Below are positions 52,598-62,288 of a stretch of 64,000 bases of DNA, in pieces. The notes beneath the pieces were generated by a model that had not been told where the DNA came from, did not search any database, and saw only the letters and a list, made by a program, of their open reading frames with translations. Source of the DNA: Aureococcus anophagefferens (Eukaryota > Sar > Pelagophyceae > Pelagomonadales > Pelagomonadaceae); contig NW_008705575.1 of the NCBI RefSeq assembly GCF_000186865.1, forward strand, positions 491,619 through 555,618, written 5' to 3'. Made by a program: the position numbers and the translations under genes. Within the stretch, counting starts at the first letter, position 1, and each line of letters starts with the position of its first letter.

Positions 52598-53558
52598 TTA
52601 TGGGAAGCGGCGCGCAGGCTCCCCGGCCTCGTCCTCGTCGCCGCCGCCGCCGCGGTCGTCGACGTCGACGACGATGGGCGACATGAACGTGGCCAGCAGC
52701 GCGTCGTCGGCGAAGGTGTCCGTCGTCGAGAAGACGAGGACGGCGCTCTTCGCGGCGACGGCCGCGGCGACGGCGCGGATCTCCGCGATCTGCAATTCCG
52801 CGTCCTTGATCGAGATCTCCACGCGGCTGCCCACGGAGAAGCGCGGGTCGTCGGGCGTCTTGTCCGCCGTCGCCGCGTCGACGCCCTCGACGACGACGAC
52901 CTCGTGGCCCGCGGCGAGCTGCGCGGCGACGGCCTCGTAGAGCGATTTGGCGCCGCGGCCCCGGCCGAGGAGCGGCGCCTTGGCCTTGGCCGCGCACGCG
53001 GTCAGCACGGCCGCGACGTCGGCCGGCGCGCCGACGACGCGCACGCTGCGCACGAAGGGCTTCACGGCGAGGCGGCAGACGCGGCGGAGCCCGTAGTCCT
53101 GCGCCGCCGTCAGCGCCGGCGCGTCGGATTTCGCGGGCTCCTTCGGCGGCGCGGGCGCGGGCAGGCACAGGATGCGCTGGAAGAAGCCCGGCGCTTCCGC
53201 GCCCGTCGCGTCCTCCCCTACTGTCGCCTCGAAGCGCGTGCGGAGCGCCCGCTCCCGCGCGAGCTGCTTTCGTAAAGCGGCGACCTCGGCCTCGAGGTCC
53301 GCGACGCGCCTCCTGTCGTCGCGGCCCTCGTCGTCGCGCGCGCCCTGCAGCCATCGCTGCCAGCGCGCGCGGCTCCGACGCGTGCTTGCTTCGTTCGTCC
53401 TCGAGCTGCTGGGCGTGCTGGCTTTGTTCGTCCGCGAGCTGCTGTTTGAGAGCTTTGGCCTCGGTCTCGGCCTTCTTCGCGAGCTCGCGCGACGCCGCCA
53501 CCTCGAGTTGGAGGTCGTAGATCGTCGGGCCGTCGTGGTCCAGCTCGTCCTCGTTCAT
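52598..53558 (-). CDS. Coiled-coil protein with unrecognised C-terminal domain (one frame break)
   Basis: ATG 53558 opens a coiled coil (YDLQLEVAASRELAKKAETEAKALKQQLADEQSQHAQQLEDERSKH). The frame breaks near 53375 in a GCGCGCGCTGG run; one surplus base rejoins it to a frame that continues the coiled coil (RRRVADLEAEVAALRKQLARERALRTRF). That frame then enters a globular domain: DYGLRRVCRLAVKPFVRSVRVVGAPADVAAVLTACAAKAKAPLLGRG...VVVVEGVDAATADKTPDDPRFSVGSRVEISIKDAELQIAEIRAVAAAVAAKSAVLVFSTTDTF. The strand-helix alternation looks Rossmann-like but no family is recognised. An acidic Gly-rich tail ends the protein. The heptad pattern on both sides of the break argues that the frameshift is an assembly error. 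Confidence 0.6.
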
Positions 53559-53728
53559 CGCGCGGGGGCTGCGTGCAGCTCACAGCTAGGCAGGGGCTGC
53601 CAGCATGCTGCCTCTCATCGGCACGGATTGCGAAGTCGACTGCAGCATCAGTCGTTGATGCAGTTGGTTGACGCTCAATAAAAGCCTGCTCGCGCAATGA
53701 GCTTGGCGCCTACTCGTGACTAGCAGCG

Positions 53729-53782
53729 GCGCATCGCTTCACGCGCCGCGCCGCGCCGCGCATCGCTTCACGCGCGCCGCAC
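53729..53782. repeat. 29-bp tandem duplication just upstream of the TFIP11 start
   Basis: GCGCATCGCTTCACGCG occurs at about 53730 and again at about 53759 (29-bp period), immediately 5' of ATG 53794. Confidence 0.85.
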
Positions 53783-53793
53783 CCGCCGCATCG

Positions 53794-56280
53794 ATGAGCT
53801 CCTCCGACGAGGACGAGGCCCGGCCGCGGCTCGGCCTCGGCGCGGCGAAGAAGCGCAAGGCCGACGCGTACCTGGGCGTCTTCGGCGACGACGACGACGA
53901 GGCGCCGCGCCGCGGCCTCGGCGGCAAGCGGCCGGCCAAGGGCGGCAACGACTCGAAGCCCATGGCCTTCGTGAGCGCCGCCGCGCCCGCGCCGCCGCCG
54001 CCGCCGCCGCCGGCGCCGCCGGCCGCGCCGGCGTCGAACGCGGACTTTCGCGCGCAGTTCCTCGCGGAGCCCGCCGCGCCGGCGCCGGCGCCGCCGCGGC
54101 CCGCGTTCGGCGGCCGCAAGGCGGCGCAGCCCGAGTGGATGAAGCACACCAAGGGCGTCGGCTTCAAGATGCTCGAGAAGATGGGCTTCACGGGCCGCCT
54201 CGGCAAGGAGGAGCAGGGCGTGAGTCGCCACGTGGAAGTCACGAAGCGGCCCGAGGGCATGGGCCTGGGCTTCGCGGCGGCCCGGGGCTTCGTCGAGGAG
54301 GCCAAGCTCGGCGCGAACGTGCAGCTCCAGCGCGAGCTCGGCCACGCCGTGCCCGACGCGGCCGAGGAGCTCCTCGCCGAGGAGAAGGCCGACGAGCACC
54401 GCGCGAAGCGGCGGCGCCAGTTCCGCGACGCGGCGTCCATGGCGACGGCCGTCGACAAGCTCGACGCCGCCGTCGCGCTCAACCGGTCGAGCGAGGCCGC
54501 GCGGCGCGCGGCCGCGCTGACCGCGGCGCAGGACGGCGCCGCGGCCGTGCCGCCCGAGTCGCGTTTGGCCGCGCGGCTCCGCGAGGATCTCGACGCGCGG
54601 CTCAACGGCGAGGAGAGCTTCCTGCGCGACGCCGACGGTCGCATCGACGCCGAGCGGGACCGGCGCGCGGGCCTCGACTTCGACGTGTCGACGGCGCGCG
54701 ACGGCGCCGCGCGGCTGCGGCGGCGCGCGGACCGCCTCGCGGACTTCGACGCCGCGCTCGCGGCCGTCGAGGCCGCGGCGGGGAGCGGCGACGTCGCCGC
54801 GTTCAAGGCGGCGCTCGAGCGCGCGCGCGCGCGCTTCCCCGAGGAGTGGGCGCTCTGCGGCGTCGCGGCGGCGACGTACGACGCGGCCGCGCCGCTCGCG
54901 AGGGCGGCCTTCGCCGGCTGGCGGCCCCTCGAGGACCCGGGCCGCGCCGCCGAGGTCGTCGCGGCGCTGCGGCCCGAGGCGCTCTTCGACGCCTCCTACG
55001 ACGTAGACGCGGCGGCGCCCGCGTGGCGGCTGCTGTTGGACCGCGTCGCGGGCGCGGCCGCGCGCGCGGCGCTCCAGCGGTCCTGGGCGCCGGGCGGCGA
55101 GCGAGACGGCGCGGCCCTGGCTTTGGTCGGGGCGCTCTTCCCGCGGGGCGGCGGCCGCGACGACGCGTTCGTGTCCGCGGTCTTGGCGCCGCGGCTGTTG
55201 AAGTTGCTCGAGGCGGAGATCGCGCGCGCGCGCCGCGGCGGGGCGCCCGCGGGCCGGCCCTGCGCGCCCTGCGTCGCGCCCTGGCTCGCGCACCTCGACG
55301 GCGACGACCGGTCCGCGGCGTCGGACGCGGCCGCGCGGCTCCTGCGGCTCGAGATGAGCCGCGCGGCGCGCGACGGCGGAGACGACGCCGCGGACGACGG
55401 CTTCGCCGACGACGACGCGCGGGGGCGGGCGGGCCTCCGCGCCGTCGCGCGCGCGGCGGCCAAGTGGAAGCCCCACGTCGACGCGCGCGACTGGGCGAAG
55501 ATCGCGTCGTCGAACCTCGCGCGCGCGGTGGCTGACGCCGCGCGCGGCGGGTGGGTCGTGGCGCCGCCGGGGCAGATGGAGGCGCAGGACTGGCGGCCCG
55601 TCGACGCGCTGCGGGGCCTGGGGGCGTCCCTCGGCGCGCGCGACGGCGACCTGCGGGCCGTCGTGCTCGGGGAGATCGCGCCCCGGTGGGTCTCCGCGCT
55701 CCGAAACTACCTCGTCTCGGACGACGCGGCGCCGGACCCGCTGGACGTCGCGGACTTTTACGTCCTCTGGCGGGACCGCTTCCTGGGCAACTCCATCACG
55801 CAGCTCGAGGACGACGACGACGCGCCGCCGCCGCCGTCGGAGGGCGCGGCCGCGGCGTGCCGCGAGCTGCTCCGCTGCGGCCTGCAGATGGTCGAGGTGT
55901 ACCTCGCCGACGCCAAGGCCCTCCGGCGCCTGCCGGCGCCGCCCCTCGCGGCGCCGTCGTCCTTCGAGCGCGTCCAGCTCGCCGCGGCGGCCGCCGCGGC
56001 GCCCGCGGCCGCGCCCGCGCCCGCGCCCGCGGCGCCGGGCTGGCGCGCGGCCGTCGACGGCGCGGGCTTCGTCGTCTTCGCGGACGTCGTCGCGCGCTTC
56101 GCCGCGGAGCACGACGTCGTCTACCGGCCGAAGGTCGGCCGCTCCCACGACGGCAAGCAGCTCTACGCGTTCGGCAAGGCGACGATGTACATGGACCGCA
56201 GCGTCACCTTCGTCAAGAAGCCCGACACGGGCCTCTTCAAGCCCGTGCCCCTCGAGGAGCTCCTCGCGTTGGCGTCCTAA
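53794..56280 (+). CDS. TFIP11: Splicing factor TFIP11/Ntr1 homologue (G-patch, GCFC)
   Basis: 828 residues, single exon. An acidic N-terminus is followed by a Pro/Ala-rich linker and the G-patch (about 115-160): KHTKGVGFKMLEKMGFTGRLGKEEQGVSRHVEVTKRPEGMGLGF. A long helical region contains the GCFC-type middle, with WLAHLDGDDRS, DWAKIASSNLARAVADA, and W-x-P-V-D-x-L near WRPVDALRGLG; then ADFYVLWRDRFLGNSIT. The C-terminal domain matches TFIP11: FVVFADVVARFAAEHDVVYRPKVGRSHDGKQLYAFGKATMYMDRSVTFVKK. TFIP11/Ntr1 works with the helicase DHX15/Prp43 to disassemble intron-lariat spliceosomes. In a genome gaining introners this is a fitting housekeeping gene, but the proximity carries no functional meaning. 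Confidence 0.92.
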   Translation: MSSSDEDEARPRLGLGAAKKRKADAYLGVFGDDDDEAPRRGLGGKRPAKGGNDSKPMAFVSAAAPAPPPPPPPAPPAAPASNADFRAQFLAEPAAPAPAPPRPAFGGRKAAQPEWMKHTKGVGFKMLEKMGFTGRLGKEEQGVSRHVEVTKRPEGMGLGFAAARGFVEEAKLGANVQLQRELGHAVPDAAEELLAEEKADEHRAKRRRQFRDAASMATAVDKLDAAVALNRSSEAARRAAALTAAQDGAAAVPPESRLAARLREDLDARLNGEESFLRDADGRIDAERDRRAGLDFDVSTARDGAARLRRRADRLADFDAALAAVEAAAGSGDVAAFKAALERARARFPEEWALCGVAAATYDAAAPLARAAFAGWRPLEDPGRAAEVVAALRPEALFDASYDVDAAAPAWRLLLDRVAGAAARAALQRSWAPGGERDGAALALVGALFPRGGGRDDAFVSAVLAPRLLKLLEAEIARARRGGAPAGRPCAPCVAPWLAHLDGDDRSAASDAAARLLRLEMSRAARDGGDDAADDGFADDDARGRAGLRAVARAAAKWKPHVDARDWAKIASSNLARAVADAARGGWVVAPPGQMEAQDWRPVDALRGLGASLGARDGDLRAVVLGEIAPRWVSALRNYLVSDDAAPDPLDVADFYVLWRDRFLGNSITQLEDDDDAPPPPSEGAAAACRELLRCGLQMVEVYLADAKALRRLPAPPLAAPSSFERVQLAAAAAAAPAAAPAPAPAAPGWRAAVDGAGFVVFADVVARFAAEHDVVYRPKVGRSHDGKQLYAFGKATMYMDRSVTFVKKPDTGLFKPVPLEELLALAS

Positions 56281-56373
56281 GTTTGACGGCTTAGTTATGC
56301 GTGGGTGTGCAGATGCCCGAGGGCCTCGGTCACTTGGCCTCAGGCTAGCCACTACGGACCCCTCAGAGGGAGC

Positions 56374-58023
56374 TCAGAGCTCGTCCAAGCCGCCGCGCCG
56401 GCCGCCGAAGGCGAAGCCTAGGCACGCACCGGCGAAGGCCGCGTAGACGACGAGGATCATGGTCGCCCGCAGCCACCACCAGAGCCGCGCCAGCAGGGGC
56501 GCCCGCGGCTCGACAGCGGCGCCCCGCGTTCGGGCCTTAAGAGGGAGCTCTGGCAGAGTCTCAAGAGGGAGCTCTGGCAGAGTCTCTGCGATCACCGGCC
56601 AGTGGTCGGACCAGTGCGCAAAGAAATGATGAGACGCTCCTTGGGTTACGCGCCGCTTCAAAACGTCGAGTGCTGCGTCTACCCTGGCAACCTTGCGTTT
56701 GAAATCATCAAGAAAGAAGCACGCGTCGAGCATCTTGTGAACGCGACCCTTCGCTCGCGCTCCATCAACAAATGAGGAATCAGAACCGATAGTCTTGATC
56801 CAAATGTTATCGTACAGATGCCCACCGCCCTTGACGAGTTCCGCGATATTGGACGACACCGTGCCGCCGCCGCTGTCGACGAGACAACGAAAGCCGCACT
56901 CCGATAGCCGCTGCCAGGCACCCTGCGGAGCCGATCCTTCCCTGAGGTCTCCTGGAGGTCCAAGGTTGAAATCACCCACCACCATCACCGCGCCACCTCC
57001 GAGAGCTTCAACCTCGGCCGCGACGCACTCGGCGGCGTGCGACAGCAGACGCGCCTCATTGCGCGTTTGATCGAGGCCGCGATTATCCTTCGATTTGAGG
57101 TGCGCCGATATTATGCCGAGGTAGCTGCCTGAAGTCAGGTGTTTTAAGATAAGGGCAGCCGGAGGTCTTTCGATCCAGTCCTCCCTAAACCTGTTGTATC
57201 TGGCGTCACGCTCCTTCCAATTGAGCCAAAGTTCTCTGTCATTTGAATTATTCTCGATGAACATGCAAGTAACATGATCAGGTTTACCATCGACCCAGGT
57301 GGGGTGGGTGCGAACACCAAAAATCACTCCGATGCGCTCAAGTCCATATGCATCATCGTCCCAAATGAAGACGGCAGACTCGCCACCGGTGAGAACTGGC
57401 TCGTGGCGGATAGTCCGCCCCAGCTCCCGGCTCTTTTTAGCGATTTCTTCGCCCAGAGCTGTATTGAAGTCATCGTATAACTTGTATTCGGAGTCTCTAT
57501 TTGTGCCGGGAGCTTCCTGCAGCGCAAGCACGTGTACTTTCTCGCCAGACAGCAGCTCTACGATGTGACCCACCTTGGCGCTCATCTTATCCTTTCTGTG
57601 AAATTTGAGGGAGAAGCGTATGTTCCAACACGCCACGACAACGTTTGGTTTCGCGCTCGACGAGTTCACGTCCTTCTTGACAAGAGAGCTCATCGTGCTC
57701 CTGGGCGATGCGATCAGGCGGCCGAAGATGAGACGACCGAGCAAGCCGAGCACCGAATGGAGCGCCGCGAAGACGAGGCTGACGACGGCCACGACCGGCG
57801 GCGGCACGGGCGCGAGTGATGACGGCGGCTCCGGCGTCCTGCTTGGCGCGGAGCCTCCGGGGATCCTTCTCCTTGTTGGCCGCCGAAGAACTACGTAGCC
57901 CGTGGCGCCCGGGACGGCGGCCTGGTTGCCCCGCGGCTGGCTCAGTTGCGTCCAGCCCCAGCCGCCGCGGCCGCTCTGCAGCAAGCAGTGCTTCGCGACT
58001 GCAATGTCAAGATTGTTGCACAT
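56374..58023 (-). CDS. Membrane-anchored endonuclease/exonuclease/phosphatase (EEP, DNase I-like) protein
   Basis: 549 residues from ATG 58023. A hydrophobic helix (VVAVVSLVFAALHSVLGLLGRLIFG, about 75-100) and a C-terminal helix (ATMILVVYAAFAGACLGFAFG) flank an EEP catalytic domain (about 125-460). All active-site motifs are present: VVACWNIR (Asn), LALQEAP (Glu), SYLGIISAHLKSK (His), VMVVGDFNLG (Asp/Asn) and HWSDHWPVI (Asp-His). The family includes nucleases, sphingomyelinases and inositol-phosphate 5-phosphatases; the substrate cannot be read from sequence. Codon use through most of the gene is markedly less GC-rich than in neighbours. A 24-bp in-frame tandem repeat (TLPELPLE/TLPELPLK) lies just before the C-terminal region. 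Confidence 0.8.
   Translation of the reverse strand: MCNNLDIAVAKHCLLQSGRGGWGWTQLSQPRGNQAAVPGATGYVVLRRPTRRRIPGGSAPSRTPEPPSSLAPVPPPVVAVVSLVFAALHSVLGLLGRLIFGRLIASPRSTMSSLVKKDVNSSSAKPNVVVACWNIRFSLKFHRKDKMSAKVGHIVELLSGEKVHVLALQEAPGTNRDSEYKLYDDFNTALGEEIAKKSRELGRTIRHEPVLTGGESAVFIWDDDAYGLERIGVIFGVRTHPTWVDGKPDHVTCMFIENNSNDRELWLNWKERDARYNRFREDWIERPPAALILKHLTSGSYLGIISAHLKSKDNRGLDQTRNEARLLSHAAECVAAEVEALGGGAVMVVGDFNLGPPGDLREGSAPQGAWQRLSECGFRCLVDSGGGTVSSNIAELVKGGGHLYDNIWIKTIGSDSSFVDGARAKGRVHKMLDACFFLDDFKRKVARVDAALDVLKRRVTQGASHHFFAHWSDHWPVIAETLPELPLETLPELPLKARTRGAAVEPRAPLLARLWWWLRATMILVVYAAFAGACLGFAFGGRRGGLDEL
56539..56586. repeat. 24-bp in-frame tandem duplication in the EEP gene
   Basis: AAGAGGGAGCTCTGGCAGAG at 56539 is repeated at 56563; the two 24-bp copies are identical and add eight residues (LPELPLxT) between the catalytic and C-terminal membrane regions. 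Confidence 0.95.
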
Positions 58024-58094
58024 CGCACAGGAGAAAAGTTCGCGGCATGTCGCGCTGGGTCGGGCTGCCCGAGACCCACTGGGATTGTCGAGCG

Positions 58095-59631
58095 ATGCGG
58101 TGGTTCGCCTTCCTGGGCGCCGCCGCGGCGGTCGCCGGGGACGACGTCGCGGGCCTCGTCCAGGTCAAGGTGCGGCGCGCGCCGTCCCCCGCGGCCGCGG
58201 CGTCGGCGGCGGCGCGGGCCATGGGCTGCGGCCGGCCAACGCGCGTCTTCCGCCCCGCGGGCATCCACGAGGCGCGGCACGCGGCCTTCGGGCTGGACCG
58301 CTGGTTCGAGCTGGACTGCGGCCGGTCCGCCGCCGCAGCGCTGGCGAAAGTGCGCGCGGCGCCCGCGCTCGTCGAGCGCGCTCGAGGCCGCGGCGCCCGT
58401 CGTCGCCGTCGCGCCGCGCGGCGGGGACGCCGACGACGTCGACGACGTCGCCGTGGCCGGCGGCTTCGAGCCCGACGACCCGCTCTTCGGCCTGCAGAAG
58501 GCCGTGCTCAAGGCCGCGAAGGTGCCCGACGCGTGGGCGCGCTACGGCGGCGGGTCCGACGCCGTCGTCGTCCAGGTCGTCGACAGCGGCGTCGACGCGG
58601 CCCACCCGGACCTCGTCGACGCCCTCTGGAAGCACCCCGGCGAGGTCTGCGGCAACGGGGTCGACGACGACGGCAACGGCTACGTCGACGACTGCCGCGG
58701 CTATAACCACGCGGACGACTCCGGCGCGGACCTCCTCGGCGCGTCGAACCACGGCACGCATTGCGCGGGCGTCGTCGGCGCGGCGTCGGGCAACGGACTG
58801 TCCATCGCCGGCGTCGCCGGCGGCCTCGGGTCGCCGGGCGCGCGGCTCATGACGTCCGTCGTTTTCGGGAAGACGCGGTCGCGGGGCTACCCGGACGCGA
58901 TCGCCTACGGCGCGGACCACGGCGCCCACGTCTGCTCCCTGTCCTGGACCTTCTCGTCGCCCGACGCCTACAACCAGGCCGTGCTCGACGCCATCGACTA
59001 CGCGGTCGCCGCGGGCGTGGTCGTGGTGGCGGCCGCGGGCAACGGCGGATCCGGCGCCGCGTGGTACCCGGCGGCCTACGGCCCCGTCGTCGCGGTCACG
59101 GCGACGGACCGCGACGGTGACCTGGCGTCCTTTGCGAACCGGGGCGCCTGGGTCGACGTCGCGGCGCCGGGCGAGAGGGTCGTGTCGACGGTGCCGGGCG
59201 GCGGCGTGGCGACGATGACGGGCACGTCCATGGCCGCGCCTCTCGTCGCGGGCGTTGTAGCCCTCGCCCTCGCCACGGGGGCGCCGGGCGCCGCCGCCGT
59301 CGAGTGCCTGCTGGCGACCGCGAAGGACCTCGGCGCGTCGGGCGCCGGCGCCGGCGCGGTCCACGCGCGCCGCGCCGTGCGGTGCGCGGCGCCGGCGCCG
59401 TCCGCGGCGCCGACGGTCGACGTGGAGGTGGTCCACGACGGCGCCTGCGTCGACAGCAGCTCCTGGTTCCGCCGCTCGAAGAAGGGCAAGCTGAAGACGT
59501 GCGCCTGGGCCGCGAAGAAGCCGGGCAAGCGGTGCGCCAAGGCCGACGACGCGGACGTCCGCGCGGTCGACGCGTGCCGCGCCGCGTGCGCATCCATCTG
59601 GCCCAACACGCTCGCCTGCGAAGACCGGTAA
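58095..59631 (+). CDS. Secreted subtilisin-like serine protease (S8) with Cys-rich tail (one frame break)
   Basis: About 512 residues from ATG 58095. A short signal peptide (MRWFAFLGAAAAVAG) and an inhibitor-like propeptide are followed by a break near 58378, where GAGCGCGCTCGAG appears to lack two bases of a GC run. Adding GC back would join LVERA to LEAAAPVVAVAP. The S8 domain has all catalytic motifs: VVQVVDSGVDAAHPDL (Asp), NHGTHCAGVVG (His), VVVAAAGNGG (oxyanion Asn) and TMTGTSMAAPLVAG (Ser). A Cys-rich C-terminal module follows (VDSSSWFRR...KTCAWAAKKPGKRCAKADD...ACRAACASIW), a type common in stramenopile secreted proteins. It likely acts extracellularly. It is divergent from the EEP gene, with 71 bp between start codons. 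Confidence 0.9.
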
Positions 59632-59775
59632 TGCGAAGGCCTGGCGCCCGGGGAATCGCTGGCAAGGGGGCTGGAGGCCATGGAAACTTCAATGTTGATG
59701 TGCACTTTGCCAGTTCGATCGCGATGGTCCACCTCTCGCGGCTGCAGCAGCGCTGCAATGGCCGCTGCTCAACGC

Positions 59776-59857
59776 CGCACTAGCGCACGCCGGCCGCGAT
59801 CCGCGACGTAGCACATCGTCGCACTAGCGCGCGCCGGCCGCGATCCGCGACGTAGCA
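59776..59857. repeat. 44-bp tandem duplication upstream of the carrier gene
   Basis: CGCACTAGCGCRCGCCGGCC-type units of 38 bp at 59776-59813 and 59820-59857, differing at one position, separated by six bases. They end 12 bp before the ATG and each contains CGCGACGTAGCA. Confidence 0.92.
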
Positions 59858-59869
59858 GGCGCTCGCACG

Positions 59870-60687
59870 ATGGCGGAGCTGTCGCTGGAGCAGACGGCGC
59901 TGGCCTCGAGCGTCGGCTCCTTCGCCGCGCGCTGCCTCTGCCACCCGCTGGACACGATCAAGAGCCGGCTGCAGGCCGACGCGCGCTCCGGCTCGCTCGT
60001 CGCCTGCGGCGCGCGGACGCTCGCGGAGGAGGGCCCGCGGGGCTTGTACCGGGGCTCGGCGCGGCGGCGTTCGTCGGCACGCCGGCTGGGATGCTCTATT
60101 TCACGACCTACGAGGCGTGCAAGCGCGCCGTCGGCGACGCCGGCGCCCTCGGCCACTTCGGCTGCGGCCTCGCCGCCGAGGCCGTCGCCTGCGTCGTCTT
60201 CGTTCCAATAGACGTCGTCAAGGAGCGGGTCCAGGTGCACCGGGACCTCGGCGGGTCGGCGCAGGCGCTCCGCGACGCCGTCGCGCGCGGGGGCGTCGGC
60301 GCGCTGTACCGCGGCTACGGCGCGACGCTGCTCTCCTTCGGCACGTTCTCGGGCCTGTACTTCGCGCTCTACGAGGAGTGCAAGGCCGCGATCGGCGGCG
60401 GCCCGCACCCGCCCTTCCACGCGGCGCTCGGCGCCGCGCTCGGTGCGGGCGGCGCCGCGAGCTTTTTGACGGCGCCCCTGGACCTCGCGAAGCTGCGCAT
60501 GCAGGTCCACCGCGACGCGGGCGCGGCGCCGCCGTCCTTCGCCGCGGCCTTTGGGGCCGCGTGGCGCGGCGGCGGCCTCCGGGGCCTCTTCCGCGGCGCG
60601 GGCGCGCGCGTCGCCTTCTTCGCGCCGTCGACGGCCGTGTCGATGGCCTGCTTCGAGACGGCCAAGGCGCGCTACGGGGTCTCCTAG
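59870..60687 (+). CDS. Mitochondrial carrier family (SLC25) protein (one frame break)
   Basis: About 272 residues in three homologous repeats. Each begins with the carrier signature PxDxxKxRxQ: CHPLDTIKSRLQ, VPIDVVKERVQ and APLDLAKLRMQ. Each is followed by GLYRG, ALYRGYG or GLFRGAG second-helix motifs. The frame breaks near 60053 (CCGGGGCTCGGCG), where one missing base would join GLYRG to LGAAAFVGTPAGMLYFTTYE, the expected second helix of repeat 1. The rest is intact, so a sequencing error is likely. Carriers exchange metabolites or cofactors across the inner mitochondrial membrane. The substrate-contact residues cannot be assigned by eye, although the pattern resembles the S-adenosylmethionine/Fe carrier branch. 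Confidence 0.85.
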
Positions 60688-60698
60688 AGGTGCCAGTG

Positions 60699-62222
60699 TT
60701 ACTCCTCCTCGAGGACCTCGTCGTCGGCGTCGGGCAGCGCGGCCATGGCGCTCGCCATGGCGGCGGCGAGCTCGGCGTCGGGCACGGCGGCCACGGCGGC
60801 GGCGAGCTCGGCGGCGGGCAGGGTCGCCACGGCGGCGGCGAGGTCGAATGTCCCTCCTCCTAGGTAGGTCGGCTCCGTCGGCGCGTAGGCCGGCCCGTCG
60901 TCGTCGCCGTCGTACTCGTAGAGCCCGTCGTCGTCGGAGTCCGGGTCCATAGCGAACGCGAGGTCCGCGTCCGTGCGCTCGAGGACTACCGGCGGCGGCG
61001 GGTCGCCGCACCACGTCGCGGTCGCGTAGGACAGGATCCGCCGCCACAGGTCCGCGGGCAGGCGCCGCTCGCTCGCGGCGCGGCCGAGGGCCGCGGCGAC
61101 GCACCGGAGGCGCGGGCCGAAGAAGCGCGCGGTCCGCGGCGCGAAGAGCACGCGCCGCAGCGCGAAGAGGTGGTTCACGTTCGTCGCCGCGGGGCCCGCG
61201 CCGTCGCCGCCGCCGAAGATGACCGCGACGGGCGCGAAGGCCGCGTCGAAGCCGGCGCCCGGCGGCGCCGCGGCCGCGTGGAACGCGACGGGCGGCGGCC
61301 GCTCGGGCCCGAAGACGGCGGGGCGGGACCAGACCACGTCGCCGAAGGACCCCGGCCGCGGCAGCTCCATCACGTAGAGCGCGGCGTCGCGCGCGCGCCA
61401 GTCGGGCGCCAGCCCGCCGACGAGCGCGCACGTCGCCGCGACGGCGCCCGTCGGCGGCCGGCTCACGACGGTCAGCGAGAAGCACGCGCGCGGCGACGGC
61501 CGCGCGCCGACGCAGTCCCGCTTCTCCCACCAGGGCCCCGGGTCGCCCGTCTCCGCGCGCGCCACGTCTAGGGCCCAGGTGTCGTCGAGCATGGTGTCGC
61601 CGCCGTCCCAGCCGCCGAAGACGTAGCAGACCTCGCGGCCGCCGCCCTCGACGACGACGGCGCCGTGGCCCGCGCGCCGCGACGGCTGCCGCGTCGTGCC
61701 CATGCCGTTGTGGAGAGGGCGCCAGCGGCGCGTGGCCGCGTCGAAGGCCCAGAGGTCCGCCAACGTGCGGTCGCCGCCCCGGTAGCCGCCGAAGCAGATC
61801 GCGCCGCGCCGCGTGCGCGAGATCGTCGCGTTCGCCCGCGGCGGCAAAGCGCCGCCACGCGTTTCCGTCCACCGCGCGGCCGCGTCGTCGAAGGCGTGCG
61901 TCGCGCCGATGACGGTGTTGTCGGCGCCCATGCCGCCGACGGCGAGCAGCGCGTCGTCGTGTCCCGCGCGGAAGAACGCGTGGTCGTGGCGCGGCGTCGG
62001 CGGCGCGAGGTCGGGCCGCGGCGCCCAGTCGCCCGCGGAGCCCTGCGCCGGGTCGCGCGCGAGCCGCAGCGTCAGGGACCACGCGTCGCCGAGCGCCTCG
62101 GCGCCCTGGAAGCCGCCGAAGCACAGCAGGTTTTCGCTGTGTCGCTCGTAGCGCGCGAGCGTGTGGGACCGCCGCGCGCCGGGCGAGCCCTCGGGCTGCG
62201 CGACGCGCTCCCAGCGGTACAT
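60699..62222 (-). CDS. Kelch-repeat protein with acidic C-terminus
   Basis: 507 residues. At least five kelch blades lie within about 10-340: ENLLCFGGFQGAEALGDAWSL, DALLAVGGMGADNTVIGATHAFD, GAICFGGYRGGDRTLADLWAFDAATRRWRPL, CYVFGGWDGGDTMLDDTWALD and ATCALVGGLAPDWRARDAALYVM. Each has the GG doublet and downstream W/Y. Then comes a LPADLWRRILSYA segment reminiscent of an F-box-like or ankyrin-associated LPxDLxxRILS motif. The C-terminal 70 residues are acidic and repetitive, with LPAAELAAAVAAVPDAELAAAMASAM. Kelch propellers mediate protein binding; an E3 adaptor role is possible but unproven. ATG 62222 was chosen as the only start ahead of the first blade. Confidence 0.83.
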   Translation of the reverse strand: MYRWERVAQPEGSPGARRSHTLARYERHSENLLCFGGFQGAEALGDAWSLTLRLARDPAQGSAGDWAPRPDLAPPTPRHDHAFFRAGHDDALLAVGGMGADNTVIGATHAFDDAAARWTETRGGALPPRANATISRTRRGAICFGGYRGGDRTLADLWAFDAATRRWRPLHNGMGTTRQPSRRAGHGAVVVEGGGREVCYVFGGWDGGDTMLDDTWALDVARAETGDPGPWWEKRDCVGARPSPRACFSLTVVSRPPTGAVAATCALVGGLAPDWRARDAALYVMELPRPGSFGDVVWSRPAVFGPERPPPVAFHAAAAPPGAGFDAAFAPVAVIFGGGDGAGPAATNVNHLFALRRVLFAPRTARFFGPRLRCVAAALGRAASERRLPADLWRRILSYATATWCGDPPPPVVLERTDADLAFAMDPDSDDDGLYEYDGDDDGPAYAPTEPTYLGGGTFDLAAAVATLPAAELAAAVAAVPDAELAAAMASAMAALPDADDEVLEEE

Positions 62223-62288
62223 CGCAGCAGTGCTCTCTAAGGAGCCATTGCCACAGATCAGTGCTCATCCATCAACATCGACTTCAAC

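Noticed and set aside
59776..59857. Tandem repeat as a transposon terminal or integration site
   Set aside because: The two copies are direct, only six bases apart and have no insert between them, so a simple tandem duplication is sufficient.
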